From the NCBI GenBank assembly GCA_002441545.1, contig DJWL01000029.1:6781-17186 (forward strand): a stretch of DNA of 10,406 bases, written 5' to 3'. This stretch comes from Flavobacteriaceae bacterium UBA6231 (GTDB lineage Bacteria; Bacteroidota; Bacteroidia; Flavobacteriales; Flavobacteriaceae). The position numbers were made by a program, and so were the translations under genes. Positions 6,172 through 10,406 of this stretch are shown here, piece by piece; within the stretch, counting starts at the first letter, position 1; each line of letters opens with the position of its first letter. The notes below the pieces were generated by a model, which had not been told where the DNA came from, did no database searches, and saw only the letters and a program-made list of their open reading frames with translations.

Positions 6172-7485
6172 TTACAAATCAAAACCAAGATTAACACCTA
6201 ATTTGTTTGCGATAATTTTATTGATGCGTTGCTTTATTTCAGGAATTTGAACCGAGTTTAAAACGTTATTGCTAAAAGCATACGTGAGCAACGCTTTGGC
6301 CTCTTTTTCTGGAATACCTCTTGAACGCAAATAAAACATAGCACTTTCATCTAATTGACCAATGGTACAACCGTGAGAACACTTCACGTCATCAGCAAAA
6401 ATTTCTAGCTGAGGTTTTGTGTTTATGGATGCTTTATCGCTAATTAAAATGTTTTTGTTAGATTGAAACGCATTGGTTTTTTGAGCTTCTTTATCAACAA
6501 TGATTTTTCCGTTAAAAACACCTGTGGAGTTTTCTCCAAATACACCTTTATAATCTTGGTGGCTTTCGCAATTTGGTTCTTTATGATGAACTAACGTGTT
6601 ATGATCAACGTGTTGTTTGTCGCCAATAATTGTAATGCCTTTTAAGGTAGAATTAATGCGTTCGCCATGCTGGAAGAAATTAAGATTGTTACGTGTTAAT
6701 TTTCCACCAAAAGAAAAAGTATGTACAGAACAAATGCTTTCTTGCTTTTGATTGATGTATGAATTATCAATTAATGAAGCGTTTAAGTTGTCGTTTTGTA
6801 TTTTATAGTAATCAACAATAGCACGTTTGTTTATAAATACTTCTGTAACACTGTTTGTTAAAACGGTGTTATCAGTTAAACTTTGATGACGTTCAATAAT
6901 TTGTACAAGAGAATTCTCATCGACCACAATCAAATTACGTGGTTGCAACATAATTGCTGATTCATTTCCTGTTGAAAAATGCAAGATTTGAATTGGTTTT
7001 GCAACCATTTTATTTTTAGGAATATGAATGTAGGCTCCTTCACTAGAAAACGCTGTATTTAAAGATGTTAAACTGTCGTTTTTAGCAATTTTATTAAAAT
7101 AGTTTTCTATAAGAATGCGATATTTTGGTTTTGATAAAGCCGATGACATTAAGCAAATATCCATACCGTCATGAGTAGTTTGTGATAGATGTGAAGAATA
7201 TTTTCCATCAATGAACACAATTTTATAAGTGTCAATATCATGAATAAAATATTTTTTTACATCATTATATTCAATAGTATTCTCTAGTTTAGGGAAAACA
7301 CTGTAGTCATTTTTTAAAATACTGTTTAAAGAGGTGTATTTCCAAGCTTCTTCTTTTTTTGTTGGAAATCCTTTGTCTTCAAATGATTTTATAGCTTCAG
7401 TTCTTATGTTATGTAAATAAGCATCTTCGTTTTGATGGTTCTCAAATGCCCAAAAGGATGATATGAGTTTTTCTTTTAAATCCAT
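6172..7485 (-). CDS. sufD: SufD, Fe-S scaffold subunit
   Basis: A 437-residue SufD that pairs with SufB in the SufBC2D scaffold. The N-terminal helical part carries KKEEAWKYTSL (43-53), typical of SufD. The central right-handed beta-helix spans roughly residues 150-350. The C-terminal SufBD core reads EIFADDVKCSHGCTIGQLDE (361-380) followed by SAMFYLRSRGIPEKEAKALL. By eye, His371 in KCSHG corresponds to the SufD histidine (His360 in E. coli) implicated in cluster assembly at the SufB-SufD interface. The gene follows sufC after an 84-base spacer filled by a heptad repeat. Divergence from sufB is as usual: the N-terminal third is not similar, while the beta-helix and C-terminal motif are shared. 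No frameshift or missing motif was seen. Confidence 0.95.
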   Translation of the reverse strand: MDLKEKLISSFWAFENHQNEDAYLHNIRTEAIKSFEDKGFPTKKEEAWKYTSLNSILKNDYSVFPKLENTIEYNDVKKYFIHDIDTYKIVFIDGKYSSHLSQTTHDGMDICLMSSALSKPKYRILIENYFNKIAKNDSLTSLNTAFSSEGAYIHIPKNKMVAKPIQILHFSTGNESAIMLQPRNLIVVDENSLVQIIERHQSLTDNTVLTNSVTEVFINKRAIVDYYKIQNDNLNASLIDNSYINQKQESICSVHTFSFGGKLTRNNLNFFQHGERINSTLKGITIIGDKQHVDHNTLVHHKEPNCESHQDYKGVFGENSTGVFNGKIIVDKEAQKTNAFQSNKNILISDKASINTKPQLEIFADDVKCSHGCTIGQLDESAMFYLRSRGIPEKEAKALLTYAFSNNVLNSVQIPEIKQRINKIIANKLGVNLGFDL

Positions 7486-7490
7486 TTTTT

Positions 7491-7559
7491 CAGTAACCAG
7501 TGTTCAGTGTTCAGTGTACAGTTTAGAGTCAGTAAACTGCAAATTGTGACTGAATACTG
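7491..7559. repeat. Heptad-phased CAGT array facing an inverted ACTG array (sufC-sufD spacer)
   Basis: On the plus strand CAGT begins at 7491, 7498, 7505, 7512 and 7519, exactly every 7 bases, with a one-mismatch GAGT at 7526 and another CAGT at 7530. After this the complement ACTG begins at 7536, 7549 and 7556, with ATTG at 7543. The left array is therefore followed by an inverted array of similar pitch, able to fold as a long imperfect hairpin; the core CAGTTT (7519-7524) with AAACTG (7534-7539) is a perfect 6-bp stem. It fills most of the 84-base spacer between sufC and sufD. Heptanucleotide tandem repeats in spacers are known from cyanobacteria (STRR sequences). I believe similar ones recur in flavobacterial spacers, but could not check. 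Confidence 0.8.
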
Positions 7560-7569
7560 TAAACTTTTT

Positions 7570-8322
7570 TTATGCGTTAACTTCTTCTTTAATCCAATCG
7601 TAACCTTTTTCTTCAAGCTCGTGAGCTAGTTCTTTGGTTCCGGATTTTACAATTCTTCCTTTATATAATACATGTACAAAATCAGGAACTATATAATCTA
7701 ACAAACGTTGGTAATGCGTAATAACTAATACGGCATTATCTTTACTTTTAAGTTTGTTCACCCCATTAGCAACAATACGAAGCGCATCAATATCAAGGCC
7801 AGAATCTGTTTCATCTAGGATAGCTAATTTTGGTTCAAGCATCGCCATTTGAAAAATTTCATTACGCTTTTTTTCGCCACCAGAAAATCCTTCATTTAAT
7901 GAGCGCGATAAAAACTTTCTGTCAATTTCTAGTAATTCTGCTTTTTCACGAATGAGTTTCAACATGTCTTTGGCAGGCATATCTTCAAGTCCTTTTGCTT
8001 TACGAGTTTCGTTAATGGCAGTTTTCATAAAGTTGGTTACAGAAACTCCAGGAATTTCAACAGGATATTGAAATGATAAGAAAATGCCTTTATGAGCACG
8101 TTCTTCAGCAGCTAACTCATTGATGTCTTTTCCTTCAAAGAAAATTTCTCCATCAGTTACTTCATAATCTTCTTTTCCTGCAATAACAGAAGCCAACGTA
8201 CTTTTACCAGAACCATTAGGCCCCATAATTGCATGAACTTCTCCTGGTTTAATTTCAAGATTAATACCTTTTAAAATTGATTTATCTTCAACGCTTGCGT
8301 GTAAATTCTTAATTTTTAACAT
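7570..8322 (-). CDS. sufC: SufC, ABC-type ATPase of the SUF scaffold
   Basis: A 250-residue soluble ABC ATPase that drives conformational change of SufB-SufD during cluster assembly. The motifs are complete: Walker A GPNGSGKST at 34-42, Q-loop Gln85 in SFQYPVEIPG, the SufC form of the signature FSGGEKKR at 146-153, Walker B LAILDE at 166-171, D-loop SGLD at 174-177, and the switch His203 in ITHYQRLL. The segment SGGEKKRNEIFQ and the D-loop ETDSGLDIDAL are characteristic of SufC rather than of transporter ATPases. It lies 40 bases after sufB. The 15 bases ending at its ATG (TTTTAAATAATTATG) are identical to those of sufA. Confidence 0.97.
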   Translation of the reverse strand: MLKIKNLHASVEDKSILKGINLEIKPGEVHAIMGPNGSGKSTLASVIAGKEDYEVTDGEIFFEGKDINELAAEERAHKGIFLSFQYPVEIPGVSVTNFMKTAINETRKAKGLEDMPAKDMLKLIREKAELLEIDRKFLSRSLNEGFSGGEKKRNEIFQMAMLEPKLAILDETDSGLDIDALRIVANGVNKLKSKDNAVLVITHYQRLLDYIVPDFVHVLYKGRIVKSGTKELAHELEEKGYDWIKEEVNA

Positions 8323-8362
8323 AATTATTTAAAATCGCGACTATTTGTCTTTGTTCTTTTTA

Positions 8363-9811
8363 TTATCCAACTGATCCTTCTAAACTTATCTCTAGTAATT
8401 TTTGAGCCTCAACAGCAAACTCCATAGGAAGTTTATTTAATACATCTTTACTAAAACCATTCACAATTAATGCGATGGCTTTTTCTGTAGATATGCCTCG
8501 CTGATTACAGTAAAATATCTGGTCTTCACCAATTTTACTTGTTGTGGCTTCGTGTTCTATTCTTGCCGATTTGTTTTTAGCTTCGATATATGGAAAAGTA
8601 TGTGCACCACATTCATTGCCCATAAGTAAACTATCGCATTGCGAAAAATTACGAGCATTGTCTGCGTTAGGACTTATTTTAACTAATCCACGGTAACTAT
8701 TTTGAGATTTTCCAGCAGAAATACCTTTTGAAATGATAGTTGATTTAGTGTTTTTTCCCAAATGAATCATTTTTGTTCCAGTGTCTGCTTGTTGATAATT
8801 ATTGGTAACAGCTATTGAATAAAATTCACCAACAGAATTATCACCTTTCAACACGCAACTAGGGTATTTCCAAGTTACAGCACTTCCTGTTTCTACTTGC
8901 GTCCAAGATATTTTTGCGTTTGTTTCGCAAAGTCCTCGTTTTGTTACAAAATTGTAAACACCACCTTTGCCCTCAGCATTTCCTGGATACCAATTTTGAA
9001 CAGTAGAATATTTTATTTCAGCATTATCTAAAGCAATTAACTCAACAACTGCAGCGTGTAATTGGTTTTCGTCTCTACTTGGTGCTGTACATCCTTCTAG
9101 ATAACTTACATAGCTTCCTTCATCTGCAATAACTAGGGTTCTTTCAAACTGGCCTGTTCCTGCTTGATTAATTCTGAAATATGTTGAAAGTTCCATAGGG
9201 CAATGGACACCTTTTGGAATGTAACAGAAAGATCCATCACTAAATACAGCACTATTTAGTGCAGCATAAAAATTATCTTTTTGAGGAACTACTGTGCCAA
9301 TATATTTTTTTACAAGTTCTGGATGCTCTTTAATAGCTTCAGAAATACTCATAAAAATAATTCCTTTTTCTCCTAATGTCTTTTTAAAAGTAGTAGCTAC
9401 TGAAACCGAATCAACCACAACATCCATAGCAACATTGCTCAGTTTTTTTTGCTCATCGATTGAGATTCCAAGTTTTTCAAAAGTTGCTAATAATTCTGGG
9501 TCAACTTCATCTAGACTGTTGTATTTTGGTTTACTGTTTGGTGCAGAATAATAAGAAATTGCTTGAAAATCTGGTTTTACATAATTAACATTTGCCCAAT
9601 CTGGTTCTTCCATTTCTTTCCAAGCTTTAAAAGCTTCAAGTCGCCAATCTGTCATCCATTGAGGCTCCTCTTTTTTAAGCGAAATGGCTTTAACAATGTC
9701 TTCGTTGAGACCAATAGGAAATGTATCTGATTTTATATCAGTATAAAAACCGTATTCATATTCTTTGGTTTTTAATTCTTCTCTTAAATCGTCTTCAGTA
9801 TATTTATTCAT
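8363..9811 (-). CDS. sufB: SufB, Fe-S scaffold subunit
   Basis: A 482-residue SufB, the subunit on which the nascent Fe-S cluster is built from sulfur delivered by SufS-SufE. The N-terminal region contains PQWMTDWRLEAFKAW (50-64), a SufB hallmark. The beta-helix carries FCYIPKGVHCPMELSTYFRI (195-214) and YLEGCTAP with Cys241. The core motif SQCDSLLMGNECGAHTFPYIE (390-410) includes Cys392, Cys401 and His404; Cys401 aligns with the essential Cys405 of E. coli SufB. It ends with EHEATTSKIGEDQIFYCNQR (419-438). Length is close to the usual 480-495. It lies 29 bases after the sufA-like gene. The region is intact and no intein or insertion is visible. Confidence 0.97.
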   Translation of the reverse strand: MNKYTEDDLREELKTKEYEYGFYTDIKSDTFPIGLNEDIVKAISLKKEEPQWMTDWRLEAFKAWKEMEEPDWANVNYVKPDFQAISYYSAPNSKPKYNSLDEVDPELLATFEKLGISIDEQKKLSNVAMDVVVDSVSVATTFKKTLGEKGIIFMSISEAIKEHPELVKKYIGTVVPQKDNFYAALNSAVFSDGSFCYIPKGVHCPMELSTYFRINQAGTGQFERTLVIADEGSYVSYLEGCTAPSRDENQLHAAVVELIALDNAEIKYSTVQNWYPGNAEGKGGVYNFVTKRGLCETNAKISWTQVETGSAVTWKYPSCVLKGDNSVGEFYSIAVTNNYQQADTGTKMIHLGKNTKSTIISKGISAGKSQNSYRGLVKISPNADNARNFSQCDSLLMGNECGAHTFPYIEAKNKSARIEHEATTSKIGEDQIFYCNQRGISTEKAIALIVNGFSKDVLNKLPMEFAVEAQKLLEISLEGSVG

Positions 9812-9840
9812 TCTTTTTGTTCTTCAGTATGTGTGGTTAG

Positions 9841-10170
9841 TTAAAGTGAAAAAGATTCACCACAACCACACGTTCTATTTGCATTAGGGTTATTGAAAAC
9901 AAATCCAGTTCCGTTTAGGCCTCCTGAATATTCAAGAGTTGTTCCAATTAAATATAAAAAGCTTTTTTTGTCAACAATAATTTTTACCTCGTTATCAACA
10001 AATACTTTGTCTCCATCATGGTTTTCTTTATCAAACTTTAAATCGTATGATAAACCAGAACAACCACCACTTTTTACACCAACACGAACATAATCTGTAG
10101 ATGGATTATAACCGTCTTCTTGCATAAGTTCAATGACTTTTTTCTTAGCTGTTTCTGAAACTTTAATCAT
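9841..10170 (-). CDS. sufA: A-type Fe-S carrier (SufA/IscA/ErpA family)
   Basis: A 109-residue HesB/IscA-domain protein that receives Fe-S clusters from the scaffold and hands them to target apoproteins. The three conserved cysteines are present: Cys37 in KSGGCSGLSYDL, and Cys101 and Cys103 in RTCGCGESF at the C-terminus. The region GGLNGTGFVFNNPNA (83-97) is also typical. It is the first gene of the sufA-B-C-D-S run. The symbol reflects that position; from sequence alone it could equally be named iscA or erpA-like. The ATG at 10170 is preceded by an AT-only leader without a Shine-Dalgarno sequence. Confidence 0.93.
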   Translation of the reverse strand: MIKVSETAKKKVIELMQEDGYNPSTDYVRVGVKSGGCSGLSYDLKFDKENHDGDKVFVDNEVKIIVDKKSFLYLIGTTLEYSGGLNGTGFVFNNPNANRTCGCGESFSL

Positions 10171-10212
10171 AATTATTTAAAAATAGATTTGTAACTTATA
10201 ACTGATATTTTG

Positions 10213-10236
10213 GAAACCTTTTATTAAGAAGGTTTC
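10213..10236. promoter_or_regulatory. Inverted repeat in the probable suf 5' UTR
   Basis: gaaacctt (10213-10220) and aaggtttc (10229-10236) are perfect reverse complements around 8 bases. On the minus strand the repeat would begin only a few bases after the transcription start expected from the -7 box at 10255-10248. It could be an operator for a regulator of the suf genes or a 5' mRNA hairpin. It has no U tract after it, so it does not look like a terminator. No known IscR or SufR site was recognised in it. Confidence 0.6.
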
Positions 10237-10247
10237 TAAATAGGCTA

Positions 10248-10255
10248 CAAATATA
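10248..10255 (-). promoter_or_regulatory. Probable -7 box of the suf operon
   Basis: TATATTTG on the minus strand is an exact match to the Bacteroidota -7 consensus TAnnTTTG, 78 bases before the sufA ATG. A TTG lies upstream (10268-10266) but only 10 bases away, too close for the usual 17-23 spacing. No better -33 element was found, so the promoter may be weak or activator-dependent. Confidence 0.5.
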
Positions 10256-10345
10256 CAATATAAGTCAAGGATTTCCATATAAACTAACATTATATTAGCA
10301 TATAGTTTTATAGGTTTTTTTTATTGATTTAGAAAGGAAGAATTA

Positions 10346-10379
10346 TTGATGAAATATATAAATAAGCTTCTTATTTTTG
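10346..10379 (+). promoter_or_regulatory. Possible plus-strand promoter at the right edge
   Basis: TTG (10346-10348) is followed after 23 bases by TATTTTTG (10372-10379), an exact TAnnTTTG. Spacing is at the upper limit of the consensus. Transcription would start close to the ATG at 10384, which would make that start nearly leaderless or mean that the true gene starts beyond the window. Confidence 0.35.
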
Positions 10380-10383
10380 CACT

Positions 10384-10406
10384 ATGATAGAAGATAAAGA
10401 CCAACA
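10384..10406 (+). CDS. Possible start of a divergent gene (cut by window end)
   Basis: An ATG at 10384 opens a frame reading MIEDKDQ to the window end. Only seven codons are visible, so no function can be given. Its ATG overlaps, as ATGA, the stop codon of a 12-codon frame (MKYINKLLIFAL) that starts at 10349, 8 bases after a Shine-Dalgarno-like AGGAAG (10335-10340). The two readings, a gene starting at 10384 or a small upstream frame coupled to it, cannot be separated here. Confidence 0.3.

Noticed and set aside
9294..10093. Plus-strand open frames at 9294-9551 and 9893-10093
   Set aside because: Antisense to sufB and the sufA-like gene respectively; low-complexity Ser/Phe-rich translations typical of shadow frames.
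10261..10270. TTGAC as a sigma70-like -35 element for sufA
   Set aside because: It is 10 bases from the TATATTTG box, too close for a working -33/-7 pair, and Bacteroidota promoters do not follow the E. coli consensus.
1..10406. Defence system, mobile element, CRISPR array, tRNA or rRNA gene
   Set aside because: No transposase, integrase, nuclease, phased spacer array or RNA-gene signature was seen on either strand; all sizeable genes belong to housekeeping or envelope families.

Overview
The window is AT-rich DNA from a member of the Bacteroidota, most likely a marine-type Flavobacteriaceae. This rests on protein families typical of that group (DUF2480, DUF3078, an M43 lipoprotein peptidase), promoter-like sites of the form TTTG-N20-TAnnTTTG, and A-rich leaders without Shine-Dalgarno sequences. 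No mobile element, CRISPR array, rRNA or tRNA gene was seen.

Layout. Bases 1-657 (+) hold the 3' part of hflX, a ribosome-associated GTPase. It converges on the rest of the window at a strong bidirectional terminator (656-690). Everything from 705 to 10170 lies on the minus strand and is read right to left. First comes the SUF core: sufA-like carrier (10170-9841), sufB, sufC, sufD and sufS (6077-4863). A separate gene follows, an M43-family zinc metallopeptidase lipoprotein (4696-3623), closed by its own intrinsic terminator (3572-3597). Next is a small unrecognised exported protein (3543-3109). A second SUF block follows behind its own near-consensus promoter (3034-3003): sufE, a SufT/MIP18-like DUF59 gene, DUF2480, and a DUF3078 outer-membrane protein. 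The right edge (10171-10406) is the sufA upstream region, with a probable -7 box, an inverted repeat in the likely 5' UTR, and the possible start of a divergent plus-strand gene.

How the genes work together. SufS (cysteine desulfurase) removes sulfur from cysteine and SufE accepts it. The SufB-SufC-SufD ATPase scaffold builds the Fe-S cluster, and the A-type protein and the DUF59 protein probably help transfer or mature it. DUF2480 has three cysteines and sits among the Fe-S genes, so a related role is plausible but unproven. The peptidase, the small exported protein and the DUF3078 protein act outside the cytoplasm and have no obvious biochemical link to Fe-S assembly.

Most of the window is a complete and fairly ordinary SUF system; I do not see a wholly new system. 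The best second looks are a heptad-phased CAGT/ACTG repeat between sufC and sufD, the corrected GTG start and promoter of sufE, the inverted repeats before sufA and after sufS, the envelope genes that split the SUF locus, and a mini-ORF arrangement at the right edge.
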